Assembly (NCBI GenBank): GCA_963575745.1
Contig: CAUYUJ010000170.1
Span: 1-64,000 of the forward strand
Origin: Prorocentrum cordatum
Lineage: Eukaryota > Sar > Dinophyceae > Prorocentrales > Prorocentraceae
Length of the DNA stretch: 64,000 nt
Direction: 5' to 3'
Part shown: in pieces, positions 32,943 through 45,339 of the stretch
Layout of the letters: each line of letters opens with the position of its first letter
How positions within the stretch are numbered: the first letter of the stretch is position 1
Notes under the pieces: generated by a model
Seen by the model: the letters and a program-made list of their open reading frames with translations, nothing else
The model's database searches: none
What the model was told of the DNA's origin: nothing
Translations under genes and position numbers: made by a program

Positions 32943-35900
32943 GGGGACTTCTGTATTGCTCACAATAGAAAAGTCGACATTTCCGTCGGCCTCCTTAAAG
33001 GCCCACAGAAATTTCAAATTCAGTTTTTGCAATTACATGGCAGTTTCTTTATTGTGGACAATACAGAACTCCTCACGCGCGCGCGCGTGGGGACTTCTGT
33101 ATTGTTCGCAATAGCAAAGTCGACATTTCCGTCGGCCTCTTTAAAGGGCCACAGAAATTTCAATCTTAGTTTTTCGAATTACATGGCGGCTTTTCTATTG
33201 TGGACAATACCGAACTCCTCGCGCGCGCGCGTGGGGACTTCTATATTGTTCACAATAGAAAAGTTGACATTTCCGCCGGCCTCCTTGATGGCCCACAGAA
33301 GTTTCAAATTCAGTTTCTGGAATTACATGGCGGCTTCTCTATTGTGGACAATACAGAACTCCTCACGCGCGCGCGCGTGCGGGGACTTCTGCATTGTTCG
33401 CAGTAGAAAAGTCGGCATTTCCGTCGGCCTCCTTACCCACAGAAATTTCAAATTCAGTTTTTGCAATTACATGGTGGCTTCTTTATTGTGGACAATACAG
33501 AACTCCTCACGCGCGCGCGCGCGCTCGCACGCGCGCGCGGACGCGCGCGCGTCCGCGCGCGCAGGCGCGTGCGGACTTTCTGTATTGTCCACAATAGAAA
33601 AATCGACAGTTCCGTCGGCCTCCCTAAAGGGCCACAGCAATTTAAAATTCAGTTTTTGGAATTACATGGCGGCTTTTCTATTGTGGACAATACAGAACTC
33701 CTCACGCGCGCGCGCTGACGCGCGCGCGCTGACGGGGGAATTCTGTATGGTTGACAATAGAAAAGTCGAGATTGTCGTCTGCCTCCTTAAGGCGCCACAG
33801 AAATTTCAAATTCAGTTTTTGGAATAAAATGGCGGCTTCTCTATTGTGCACAATACAGAATTCCTCACGCGCGCGCGCGGACGCGCGCGCGTCCGCGCGC
33901 GCGCGCGTGGGGACTTCTGTATTGTCCACAATAGAAATGTCGACATTTCCGTCGGCCTCCTTACAAGCCCACAGAAATTTCAAATTCAGTTTTTACAATT
34001 ACAAAATGGTTTCTCTGTTGTGGGCAATACAGAACTCCTCACGCGCCCGCGCGCGCGGGGACTTCTGTATTGTCCACAATAGAAAAGACGACATTTCCGT
34101 CGGCCTTCTCAAAAGGCAACAGAAACTTCAAATTCAGTTTTTCGAATTACATGGCGGCTTTTCTATTGTTAACAGTACAGAACTCCTCACACGCGCGCGC
34201 GCGTGGGGACTTCTGTATTGTCCAGAATAGAAAAGTCCACGTTTCCGTCGGCCTCCTTAACGGGCCACAGAAATTTCAAATTCAGCTTCTTTTTGGAATT
34301 ACAAGTTTGCTTTTCTATTGTGGACAATACAGAACTCCACGCGCGCGCGTGCGCGTGGACGCGCGCGCGTCCGCGCGCGCGCGTGGGGACTTCTGCATTG
34401 TCCGCAATACAAAAATCGACATGTCCGTCGGCCTCATCAAAGAGCCACAGAAATTTCAAATTCAGATGTTGGAAATACATGGCGGCTTTTCTACTAGGGA
34501 CTATACAGAACTCCTCACGCGCGCGCGCGCATGGGGAGTGCTGTATTGTTCACAATCGAAAAATCTACATTTTCAAATTCAGTTTTTGGAATTACATGGC
34601 GGCTTCTCTATTGTGGACAATACAGAAGTCCTCACGCGCGCGCGGGGACTTCTGTATGGTTCACAAAAGAAAAGTCGACATGTCCGACGACCTCCTTAAA
34701 GGGCCACAGAACTTTCAATTTCAGTTTTTGGAAATACATGGCGGCTTTCCTACTGTGGACAATACAGAACTCCTCACGCGCGCGCGCGGACTTCTGTATT
34801 ATTCACAATAGAAAAGTCGGCATTTCCGTCGGCCCCCTTAAAGGCCCACAGAAAATTCTCAAATTCAATGTTTGGAATTACATGGCGGCTTCTCTATTGT
34901 GGACAATACAGAACTCCTCACGCGCGCGCGGTGACTTCCGCATGGTTCACAATAGAAAAGTCGGCATGTCCGTCGGCCTCCTTAAATGGCCACAGAAATC
35001 TCAAATTCAGTTTTTGGAATTACATGGCGGCTTTTCTATTGTGTACAATACAGAACTCCTCACGCGCGCGCGCGTGGGGACTTCTGTATTGTCCACAATA
35101 GAAAAATCGACATTTCCGTCGGCCTCCTTAAAGGCCCACAGGAATTTCAAATTCAGTTTTTGGAATTACATGGCGGCTTCTCTATTGTTGACGATACAGA
35201 ACTCCTCACGCGCGCGCGCGCGCTGACGCGCGCGCTGACGCGCGCGCGCGCGTGGGGACTTCTGTAGTGTTCAGAATAGAGAAGTCGAAATTTTCGTTGG
35301 CATCTTGAAAAGACCACAGAAATTTCACATTCAGTTTTTGGAATTAAGTGGCGGCTTTTCTATTGTGCACAATACAGAACTCCTCACGCGCGCGCGCGCG
35401 CGTGGGGACTTCTGTACTGTCCACAATAGAAAAATCGACATTTCCGTTGGCCTCCTTAAAGGGCCACGGAAATTTCAAATACAGTTTTTGGAATTACAAG
35501 TTTGCTTTTCTATTGTGGACAATACAGAAGAACTCCTCACGCTCGCGCGCGCGGACGCGCGCGCGTCCGCCCGCGCCCGCGCGCGCGGGGACTTCTGCAT
35601 TGTCCACAATAGAAAAGTCGACATTTCCGTCGGCCTCCTTAGAGGGCCACAAAAATTTCACATTCAGTGTTTGGAATTGCATGGCGGCTTTTCTGTTGGA
35701 CAATACAGAACTCCTCACGCGCGCGCGCACGCGCGCGCGTTGGGACTTCTGTAGTGTCCACAATAAAGAAATCGACATTTCCGTCGGCCTCCTTAACGGG
35801 CAACAGAAATTTCAAATTCAGTTTTTGGAATTACATGGCTGCTTTTCTATTGTGGACAATACAGAGCTTCTCACGCGCGCGCGCGTGCGGACTTTCTGTA

Positions 35901-36890
35901 TTGTTCACAAAAGAAAAGTCGACATTTCCGTCGGCCTCCTTGCAGGGCCACACAAATTTCAAATTCAGCGTTTGGAATTGCATGGCGGCTTTTCCATTGG
36001 ACAATACAGAACTCCTCACGCGCGCGCGCGCGGACGCGCGCGCGTCCGCGCGCGCTTGCGCTTGGGGACTTCGGTATTATTCACAATTGAGAAGTCTACA
36101 TTCCCGTCGGCCTCCTTAAAAGCCCCAAGAAATTTCAAATTCAGTTTTGGAAATGACATGGCGGCTTTTCTATTGCGGACAATACAGAACTCCTCACGCG
36201 CGCGCGCGCGGACGCGCGCGCGTCCGCGCGCGCGCGCGTGGGGGCGCATGCATTGTTCACAATAGAAAAGTCGGCATTTCCGTCGGCCCCCTTAAGGGCC
36301 ACAGAAATTTCAAGTTCAGTTTTTGGATTTACATGGCGGCTTTTTTATTGCCGACAATGCAGAACTCCTCACGCGCGCGCGCGCGCGTGGGGATTGCTGT
36401 ATTGTCCACAAAAGAAAAATCTACATTTCCGTCGGCCTCATTAGAAGGGCCACAGAAATTTCAAATTCAGTTTTTGGAATTACATGGCGGCTTTTCTATT
36501 GTTGACAATACAGAACTCCTCACGCGCGCGCGCGCGTGGGGACCTCTGTATTGTCTACAATAGACAAGTCGACATTTCCCTCGGCCTCCTTAAAGGGCCA
36601 CAGAAAATTCAAACTCAGTTTTTTGGAATTACATGGCGGCTTTTCTATTGTGGACAATACAAAACTCCTCACGCGCGCGCGCGCGGACGCGCGCGCGTCC
36701 GCACGCGCCCGCGCGCGTGGGGACTTCTGTATTGTCCACCATGGAAAGTCGGCGCGTCCGTCGGCCTTCTTAAAGGGCCACAGAAATTTCAAATTCAGTT
36801 TTTGGAATTACATGGCAGCTTTTCTGTTGTGGACCATACAGAACTCCTCGCGCGCGCGCCAGCGCGCGTCCGCGCGCGCGCGCGCTCTAG
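32943..36890. repeat. Tandem array of about 25 inverted-repeat monomers joined by CG tracts
   Basis: Each monomer is about 140-195 bp. The left arm is GTGGGGACTTCTGTATTG, TCCACAATAGAAAAG; the core has CATTTCCGTCGGCCTCC, TTAAAGGGCCACAG, AATTTCAAATTCAG, TTTTTGGAATTACATGGCGG; the right arm is CTTTTCTATTG, TGGACAATACAGAACTCCTCAC, the near-exact complement of the left arm (about 35-40 bp). Monomers are separated by CGCGCG tracts of varying length, some with inner palindromes (ACGCGCGCGCGT) or TGACGCGCG steps. Size variation lies mainly in the CG linker. Confidence 0.95.
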
Positions 36891-37499
36891 TTTGCAAGCC
36901 AACACGGCGTCTTTTCTATTCGGAACAATACAGAGCGCTCTATGAGGCTCAGGCTGAGCGCCCGCGTGACTCCGCCAAAAGCGCGCCTCCACTGCTGTTC
37001 CCAGGAGCCCGCCGAAGTGAAGCCAATGCGCAGGACGGCAGGGTGCCCTTTGCGCGCCCCGCGACCTGCCCGAACGCGACGATGAACGAACTTGCAGGGC
37101 TGGGCAAGTACCGGACACAGGAGTACCCTGCTGCGCGGGGGCGACCTCGAGAGAACGCGTCGTTGGTTCACTGGCGGCGCGGCCGCGCTCAGAGGACATC
37201 GCAGAGCATGCCCTTCGCCGCGGCGCCGGCGGCGCGGCGCTAAAACCACAATCTTACATCGAAGCGAACCGAACCCCCAGATGTGCCAGGACACAAGGGT
37301 ACCCGTGACCAGGGCCGCGACCTCCCCGAGGCGCGACGCGCCCAGAACGCCGCGGGCCAAGCCGCCGACGCCCGCGGAAAGCACAGGACACAAGGGTTCC
37401 CTTGCCCGGGGAATGCAGAGGACACGAAGCGCGATGCACAGGACACGAGAGCACCCTTGATTTGGCAGGCCCGACCTGCTAATGGACTCCGACGGCACG

Positions 37500-37790
37500 G
37501 GGGGGGGGACTTTGCAAAGATCGGGAGTCACAAATCGGAATAAGGGGGTGGGGGGGCTTTGCAGAAATCGGAAGGACGGGGGAGGAGGGGCTTTGCAAAA
37601 ATCGGAAGGACGGGGGGGAAGGGGGGTGGGGGGCTTTTGCAAAAATCAGAAGGACGGGGGCGGGGGGCGAGGGGGACCTTGCACAAATCGGCATGGGGAG
37701 GTGGGGTGAGGACTTTCGCAGAAATCGGGAGGACGGGGGAAGGGGGGTGGCCTTTGCGAACAAAACAAAAGGAGGGGGTGCTTTGCAAAA
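37500..37790. repeat. GGAAGGACGGGGG..TTTGCAAAAATC minisatellite, right part
   Basis: Eight or so units of GGCTTTGCAAAAATCGGAA and GGACGGGGG, continuing the array at 31985-32236 after element A. Confidence 0.85.
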
Positions 37791-37844
37791 TATTGGGCGC
37801 GTTCGAATCGCAATTCGTAGAAACAGCTTGCTAGACGACTTGCT

Positions 37845-38460
37845 TGTTTGCTTGGCGTAGCAGAATTTTGCTAGAAATTTGCTTAAATTTTGCTTCGCGT
37901 AGCAAAATTTTGCTAGAAATTTGCTTAAATTTTGCTTCGCGTAGCAAAATTTTGCTAGAAATTTGCTTAAATGTTGCTTGGCGCTGCCACCCCCGTCCCC
38001 CCGCGCAACTAAGATGCGACCGCCATCGCTGTGAACGAGTAAGATGTGGAAGGGGCGAAGCAAAATTTTGCTAGAAATTTGCTTAAATTTTGCTTCGCGT
38101 AGCAAAATTTTGCTAGAAATTTGCTTAAAATTTGCTTGGCGCTGCCACACTTCCCCCCCCCCCAAGTGAAACGCAAAGTGTTGCGACGCCCCTTCCACTA
38201 CGTTTTCCGTGCGCAGTGATGGCGGTAGTGGTCATATAGGACCACGACCGCAGTCGATGTGAGCGGGTAAGATGTGGAAGGCGCGAAACAGAATTTTGCT
38301 AGAAATTTGCTTAAATTTTGCTTCGCGTAGCAAAATTTTGCTAGAAATTTGCTTAAATTTTGCTTCGCGTAGCAAAATTTTGCTAGAAATTTGCTTAAAA
38401 TTTGCTTTGCGCTGCCCAAGTAATATCCAAGCATTTGTTGTTGCTACGCCCCTTCCACTA
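37845..38460. repeat. 42-bp tandem repeats in a higher-order array
   Basis: 42-bp units (GTAGCAAAATTTTGCTAG, AAATTTGCTTAAATTTTGCT, TCGC) occur two to three at a time. The groups are separated by an about 90-130-bp spacer carrying GGCGCTGCC, GACCGCCATCGATG-type and AAGATGTGGAAGGGGCGAA words. Three groups are visible, starting at about 37855, 38063 and 38285. Each unit holds the palindrome TAGCAAAATTTTGCTA. Confidence 0.9.
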
Positions 38461-38554
38461 GCTATCCGTTCGCATCGATGGCGGTAGTGGCCACATAAGA
38501 CCACGACCGCCATCGATGCTTGGCGCAGCCGACCAAGCAAAATGTGCTTCGAAG

Positions 38555-38830
38555 TTTGCTTAGTGGGCCGCGCCAAGCAAAATTCAAGCAAAATTTTGCT
38601 TGCCAAGCAAAATTCAAGCAAAATTTTGCTTGCCAAGCAAAATTCAAGCAAAATTTTGCTTGCCAAGCAAAATTCAAGCAAAATTGTGCTTGCAAAGTAA
38701 AATTCAAGCAAATTTTCAAAATTCTACTATCGGAAAGCATTTTTTCAGAAAAATGCTTCCCCAAGTAAAATTCAAGCAAAATTAAAGCAAAATTCAAGCA
38801 AATTTAAGCAAAATTTTGCTTGAATTCGTT
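38555..38830. repeat. 30-bp AAGCAAAATTTTGCTT repeats
   Basis: About five 30-bp units of GCCAAGCAAAATTC plus AAGCAAAATTTTGCTT, then degraded copies to 38830. Every unit contains a 16-bp perfect palindrome. Confidence 0.9.
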
Positions 38831-39941
38831 CCGTCGTACGCCGTCGTGCACCGTCGTGCGCCGTCGTGCGCCGTCGCGCGCGGTCGCGCGGCGTCGAGGC
38901 GCGCCATGCGCTGCGGCGCGCTTCGTCGTCATCTGGCGGCGCTGATGGCTGCGGCGGCGCATGCGGCGCGGGCGCCCGACCAGCCCCCCCCCCCCCCCTC
39001 CCCCCTCGCCAACCGCTGGCGGGATGCACGCGGCAGGCGCGCGGCCCGAGGTGCTCGGGCGACGTAGGTGGACAGAACGCTCATGACGACGCCCCTGCGA
39101 TACTCTCCGCCGCGACGCACCTTGCTCGCTCGCATCTTCGATTGAGGAACGCCGCCCCCCCTGCGAAACTTTGGCGGGCGGGCCCAGCGCCCCAGCCGCA
39201 GCGCAACGCTCGCGCAGCCGCGATGCGCTGCCCTGTGCCACCGAGCGCTCCACTGTCGCATTCTCGGGTGGACGCCACCTGTCGGCGCACGGGCGACCTA
39301 ACCCCCCCGCCCCCCCCCCCCCCCTCGAAGACATGGGCAAATGCGCCAAAAACGCATTCGGACACGGCGCCCCTCGTTGCCGGTGGCCGAGTGCCGCTTA
39401 ACGCTGAACGCCACCAGCGGCCCCGACGGACAGAGCCTCCCCCCTCTTTTTCCCCCGCCACGAGTAGGATACCGCCGCAAGTGCCAGGCGGCGCGGCCGC
39501 GGAATGCCTGGGCACACGGGGCGCCCCGTTCTGCGGGCGCGCGCGCGATGCCCCAACATGGGCCAGGGCGTGCGCGAAGAGGCCAAGGGCTGCCCTCCCA
39601 GAGGGTGGCCCAACACTGGAGATCGCACGCGCACGGCCAGGATGGCAGAGGCGCGTGCTCGAGGGCACCCGTGGGATCGCAAAACGTGGGCGAGTGGAAC
39701 TCAGATACCTGCACCTCATACTGCATGCGCCCACAGATCATCCCACGTTGGCACGGCGCGCTATCTCGTGACCTATGACTCCCCATCCTTTGCCCCCGAC
39801 TCTGCCTTGCTCTGCCGTACTCAATTCTCCTCCTGCCCGCCCATATTAGACGGGCGGGGGACGGGTTGGGGGAGGGGCGGAGGGGGGGGGGGGCGGGAGA
39901 GGGGGAGGGGAAGAGGAAAGGCGCGGGGCTGGAGTTTGACG
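38831..39941. other. No recognisable gene
   Basis: GTCGTGCGCC repeats at 38828-38890, C-runs near 38985 and 39302-39325, G-runs at 39845-39915. Open frames on both strands lack domains. Confidence 0.45.
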
Positions 39942-40204
39942 TACAGGCAGAGTCCATTGCCCAGGACACGCGACAGGACACAATACTCTTCCGGCGGCAA
40001 CATGACCTCCCAGAACCACAGGACACAAGGGTACCCTCTCGGGGCCGCGACCGCGGTCACCCGCGGCCGACCCGCGCCCCCGCGACGGGGGGCCAACGTC
40101 GGACAGGGCACCAGGGGTGTCCGACAGGCCGCGCCGCCCACCGCGCAGAAAAGTAAATCATGATGCGCCGCAAGCGCCCACCTCCCTCTGGGGGCGGTCG
40201 CGCG

Positions 40205-40642
40205 ACCTGTCGCCATGGCAGAAGACCAGAACATGGGCGCGGACGCGGACGGCGCAAACGAGAGGACGCGCAGACCACCCTCTCGCGGGAGAGCGACCTG
40301 TCGCCATGGCAGAAGACCAGAGAACATGGGCGCGGACGCGGACGGCGCAAACGAGAGGACGCGCAGACCACCCTCCCGCGGGAGAGCGACCTGTCGCCAT
40401 GGCAGAAGACCAGAGAACATGGGCGCGGACGCGGACGGCGCAAACGAGAGGACGCGCAGACCACCCTTCCGCGGGAGAGCGACCTGTCTCCATGGCAGGA
40501 GACCAGAGAACATGGGCGCGGACGCGGACGGCGCAAACGAGAGGACGCGCAGACCACCCTCCGCGGGAGAGCGACCTGTCGCCATGGCAGAAGACCAGAG
40601 AACATGGGCGCGGACGCGGACGGCGCAAACGAGAGGACGCGC
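40205..40642. repeat. 93-bp tandem array in element B
   Basis: Almost five units of the same 93-bp sequence as 32500-32942, with small deletions in the first and last units (for example the loss of AGAGA near 40228). Confidence 0.95.
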
Positions 40643-40644
40643 GT

Positions 40645-43600
40645 GGGGACTTCTGTATTGTTCACGATAGAAAAGTCGACATTTCCGTCGGCCTCTTTAA
40701 AGGCCCACAGAAATTTCAAATTCAGTTTTTGGAATTACATGGCGGCTTCTCTATTGTGGACAATACAGAACTCCTCACGCGCGCGCGCGCGCGCGCGTGG
40801 GGACTTTGTATTGTTCACAATAGACAAGTCGACATTTCCGTCGGCCTCCTTAAAGGGCCACAGAAATTTCAAATTCAGTTTTTGGAATTACATGGCGGCT
40901 TTTCTATTGTGGACAATACAGAACTCACGCGCGCGCGCGTGGGGACTTCTGTATTATTCACAATAGAAAAGTCGGCATTTCCGTCGGCCCCTTTCAAGAC
41001 CCACAGAAATTTCAAATTCAGTTTTTGGAATTACAGGGCGGCTTTTCTATTGTGGACAATACAGAACTCCTCACGCGCGCGCGCGAACGGACGCGCGCGC
41101 GTCCGCGCGCGCGGCGACTTATGTATGGTTCACAATAGAAAAAGTCGACATGCCCGTCGGCCTCCTTAAATTTCAAATTCAGCTTTTGGAATTACATGAA
41201 GGTTTTTTGTATTTGGGACAATACAGAACTCCTCACGCGCGCGCGCGCGGACGCGCGCGCGCGCGGGGATTTCTGTATTGCCCACAATAAAAAAGTCTGC
41301 GTTTCCGTCGGCCTCCTTAAAGGGCCCACAGAAATTTCAAACTCAGTTTTTGGAATTACATGGCGGCTTTTCCATTGTGGACAATACAGAACTCCTCACG
41401 CGCGCGCGCGCGCTGACGCGCGCGCTGACGCGCGCGCGTGGGGACTCTGTATGGTTCACAATAGAGAAGTGGACGTTTTCGTCTGCCTCCTTAAGGGGCA
41501 ACAGAAATTTCAAATTCGGTTTTTAAAATTAAATGGCGGCTTCTCTATCGTGCACAAAAAGGAACTCCTCACGCGCGCGCGCGCGTCCGGCGACTTCTGA
41601 ATTGTCCACAATAGACAAGTCGGCATTTCCATCGGCCTCCTTAAAGGGCCACAGAAATTTCGAATCCAGTTTTTGGAATTACATGGCAACTTTTCTATTG
41701 TGGACAATACAGAACTCCTCACGCGCGCGCGCGCGGACGCGCGCGCGTCCGCGCGCGCCCGCGCGCGGGGGACTTCTGTATTGTCCACAATAGACAAGTC
41801 GACATTTCCGTCGGCCTCCTCAAAGGGCCACAAAAATTTCAAATTCAGTTTTTGGAATTACATGGCTGCTTTTCTATTGTGGACAATACAGAACTTCTCG
41901 CGCGCGCGCGCGTGGGGACTTCTGTATCGTCCACAATAAAATAGTAGACATGTCCGTCGGCCTCCTTAACGGGCCACAGAAATTTCAAATTGAGTTTTTG
42001 GAATTACATGGCGGCTTTTCTATTGTTGACAATACAGAACTCCTCACGCGCGCGCGCGTGGGGACTTCTGTATTGTCCACACTAGAAAAGTCGACATTTC
42101 CGTCGGCCTCCTTAAAGGGCCACAGAAATTTCAAATTCAGCTTTTGGGTTACATGGCGGCTTTTCTATTGTGGACAATACAGAACTCCTCACGCGCGCGC
42201 GCGCGTGGGGCCTTTTGTATTGTCCACAATGGAAAAGTCTATATTTTCGTCGGCCCCCTTAAGGGCCACAGAAATTTCCAACCCAGTTTTTGGAATTACA
42301 TGGCGGCTTCTCTATTGTGGACAATACAGAACTCCTCACGCGCGCGCGCGCGGGGACTTCTGTATGATTCACAATCGAAAAGTCGAGATTTCCGTCGGCC
42401 GCCTTAAAGGGCCACAGAAATTTCAAATTCAGTTTTTGGAATGACATTGCGGCTTTTCTATTGTGGACAATACAGAACTCCTCACGCGCGCGCGCGCGCG
42501 GACGCGCGCGCGTACGCGAACGCGCGGGCGCGCGTGGGGACTTCTGTACTATCTATTCACAATAGAAAAGTCGACATTTCCGCCGGCCTCCTTAACGGGC
42601 CACAGAAATTTCAAATTCAGTTTTTGGAATTACATGGCGGCTTTTCTATTGTGGACAATACAGAACTCCTCACGCGCGCGCGCGGACGCGCGCGCGCGGG
42701 GACTTCTGTATGGTTCACAACACAAAAGTCGACATTTCCGTTGACCTCCTTAAATGGCCACAGAAATTTCAAATTCAGTTTTTGGAATTACATGGCGGCT
42801 TTTTTATTGTGGACAATACAGAAATCCTCGCGCGCGGACGCGCGCGCGGACGCGCGCGCGCGCGTGGGGACTTCTGTATTGGTTCACAATAGAAAAGTAG
42901 ACATTTCCGTCGGCCTCTTTAAAGGGCCACAGAAATTTCAAGTTCAGTTTTTGGAATTACATGGCAACTTTTTTATTCTGGACAATACAGAACTCCTCAC
43001 GCGCGCGCGCGCGCTGACGCGCGCGCTGACGCGCGCGCGCGCGCGCGTGGGGACGTCTGTATTGTTCACAATAAAAGAGTCGACATTTCCGTCGGCCTCC
43101 TTAAAGGGCCACAGAAATTTCAAATTCAGTTTTTGGAATTAAGTGGCGGCTTTTCTATTGTGCACAATACAGCACTCCTCACGCGCGCGTGTGGGCATTT
43201 CTGTATTGTCCACAATAGAAAAGTCAGCTTTTCCGCCGGCCTCCTTAAAGGGCCACAGAAATTTCAAATTCAGTTTTTGGAATTACAAAGTGGCTTTTCT
43301 ATTGTGGACAATACAGAACTCCTCACGCGCGCGCGCGCGACGCGCGCGCGTCCGCGCGCGCCCGCGCGCGCGGGGACTTCTGTAGTGTCCACAATAGACA
43401 AGTCGACATTTCCGTCGGCGACCTTCAGGGCCACAGAAATTTCAAATTCAGTTTTTGGAATTACATGGCGACTTCTCTATTGTGGACAATACACAACTCC
43501 TCGCGCGCGCGCGCGCGGACTGGCGCGCGTCCGCGCACGCGCGCGCGTGGGGACTTCTGTATTGTCCACACTAGAAAAGTCGACATTTCCGTCGGCCTCC

Positions 43601-44605
43601 TTAACGGGCCACAGAAATTTCAAAATCAGTTTTTGGAATTACATGGCGGCTTTTCTGTTGTGGACAACACAGAACTCCTCACGCGCGCGCGCGTGCGGAC
43701 TTCTGTATTGTTCACAACAGAACAATCGACATTTCCGTCGGCCTCCTTAACTGGCCACAAAAATTTCAAAATCAGCTTTTGGAATTACATGGCGGCTTCC
43801 CTATTGTGGACAATACAGAACTCCTCACGCGCGCGCGTGGGGACTTCGGTACTGTTCACAATAGAAAAGTCGACATTTCCGCCGGCCTGCTTAAAGGGCC
43901 ACAGAAATTTCAAATTCAGTTTTTGGAATTACATGGCGGCTTTTCTAATGTGGACAATACAGAACTCCTCACGCGCGCGCGCGCGCGGACGCGCGCGCAT
44001 CGGGACTTCTGTATTGTTCACAATAGAAAAGTTGGCATTTCCGTCGGCCTCCTTAAAAGGCAACGGAAATTCCAAATTCAGCTTTTGGAATTTCAGGGCG
44101 GCTTCTCTATTGTGCAGAAGACAGAACTCCTCACGCGCGCCCGCGCGTGTGGGGACTTCTGTATTGTCCACAATAGAAAATTCGGCATTCCCGTCGGCCT
44201 CAAAGGGCCACAGAAATTTCAAATTCAGTTTTTGAAATTACATGGCGGCTTTTCTATTGTGGACAATACAGAACTCCTCACGCGCGCACGCGCGCGCGTG
44301 GGGACTTCTGTATTGTCCACAATAGAAAAGTCTACATTTCCGTCGGCCTCCTTAAAGGGCAACAGAAATTTCAAATTCAGCTTTTGGACTTACATGGCGG
44401 CTTTTCTATTGTGGACAATACAGAACTCCTCACGCGCGCGCGCGTGGTGACTTCTGTATTGTCCACAATGGAAAGTCGGTGCGTCCGTCGGCCTCCTTAA
44501 AGGGCCACAGAAATTTCAAATTCAGTTTTTGGAATTACATGGTAGCTTTTCTGTTGTGGACCATCCAGAACTCCTCACGCGCGCGCCAGCGCGCGTCCGC
44601 GCGCT
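40645..44605. repeat. Tandem array of about 25 inverted-repeat monomers in element B
   Basis: Same monomer as 32943-36890, with CG linkers of varying length. The last monomers of A and B share specific variants (GGAAAGTCGG then GCGTCCGTCGG). This shows the array edges descend from one ancestor. Confidence 0.95.
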
Positions 44606-45339
44606 CTAGCTTGCAAGCCAACACGGCGTCTTCTCTATTCGGAACAATACAGAGCGCTCTATGAGACTTAGGCTGAGCGCCCGCGTGACTCCGCCAAAAG
44701 CGCGCCTCCGCTGCTGTTCCCAGGAGCCCGCCGAAGAGAAGCCAATGCACAGGACGGCAGGGTATCCTTTGCGCGCCCCGCGACCTGCCCGAACGCGACG
44801 ATGAATGAACTTGCAGGGCTGGGCAAGTACAGGACACAGGAGTACCCTGCTGCGCGGGGGCGACCTCGAGTGAACGCGTCGTTGGTTCACTGGCGGTGCG
44901 GCCGCACTCAGAGGACATCGCAGAGTATACCCTTCGCCGCGGCGCCGGCGGCGCGGCGCTGAAACCGCAATCTTACATCGAAGCGAACCGAACCCCCAAA
45001 TCTGAGAGGACACAAGGGTACCCTTGACCAGGGCCGCGACCTCCCCGAGGCGCGACGCGCCCAGAACGCCGCGGGCCAAGCCGCCGACACCCGCGGAAAG
45101 CACAGGACACAAGGGCACCCTTGCCCGGGGAATGCAGAGGACACGAAGCGCGATGCACAGGACACGAGAGTACCCTTGATTTGGCAGGCCCGACCTACTA
45201 ATGGACTCCGACTGTATCTTGGGCATGAGCTCGATCGTGTGCAATGGCGAGGACCGCGATTGTGGACACGCAAATGCGCGTGTCACTGGGGCGTTCGGTG
45301 GGGCTCCCTATGGGGCCACGAACCGTGCGATAGATGCGC

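Larger units (their letters stand above)
32239..37495. mobile_element. Composite TIR element A (about 5.26 kb)
   Basis: Paralogous end to end with element B (39944-45214). The left end is CAGGCAGAGTCCATT. The right end, read inward on the opposite strand, is diverged outermost and then shows GTCGGAGTCCATTAG. The left flank is TA; the right flank is CA, a probable decayed TA. Order inside: an about 260-bp GC-rich left arm, a 93-bp tandem array (32500-32940), an array of about 25 fold-back monomers (32943-36890), and a 600-bp tail. No transposase-like ORF is visible. The 471-codon frame at 32412-33827 is repeat-derived. CAG termini at TA sites recall Tc1/mariner-type elements, but this is inference from a short motif. 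Confidence 0.75.
39944..45214. mobile_element. Composite TIR element B (about 5.27 kb)
   Basis: Same layout as element A. The left end is CAGGCAGAGTCCATT at 39944. The right end, read inward, is CAGTCGGAGTCCATT ending at 45214, giving 13 of 15 matching terminal bases. Both flanks are TA (39942-39943 and 45215-45216), as expected for a TA target duplication. Contents: left arm, 93-bp array (about 40205-40642), monomer array (40645-44605), 600-bp tail. No transposase ORF. The edges align with element A, while interior monomers are not strictly collinear. Confidence 0.8.

Noticed and set aside
32412-33827. 471-codon plus-strand ORF over the 93-bp and fold-back arrays
   Set aside because: It is open only because the 93-bp unit is a multiple of three and GC-rich. 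Other frames are equally open, and the translation is repeat-derived with no domain.
32943-36890. CRISPR-like array
   Set aside because: Repeats are about 90-140 bp long, palindromic and near-identical throughout. The variable parts are CG tracts, not unique spacers, and there are no cas genes in what looks like eukaryotic nuclear DNA.
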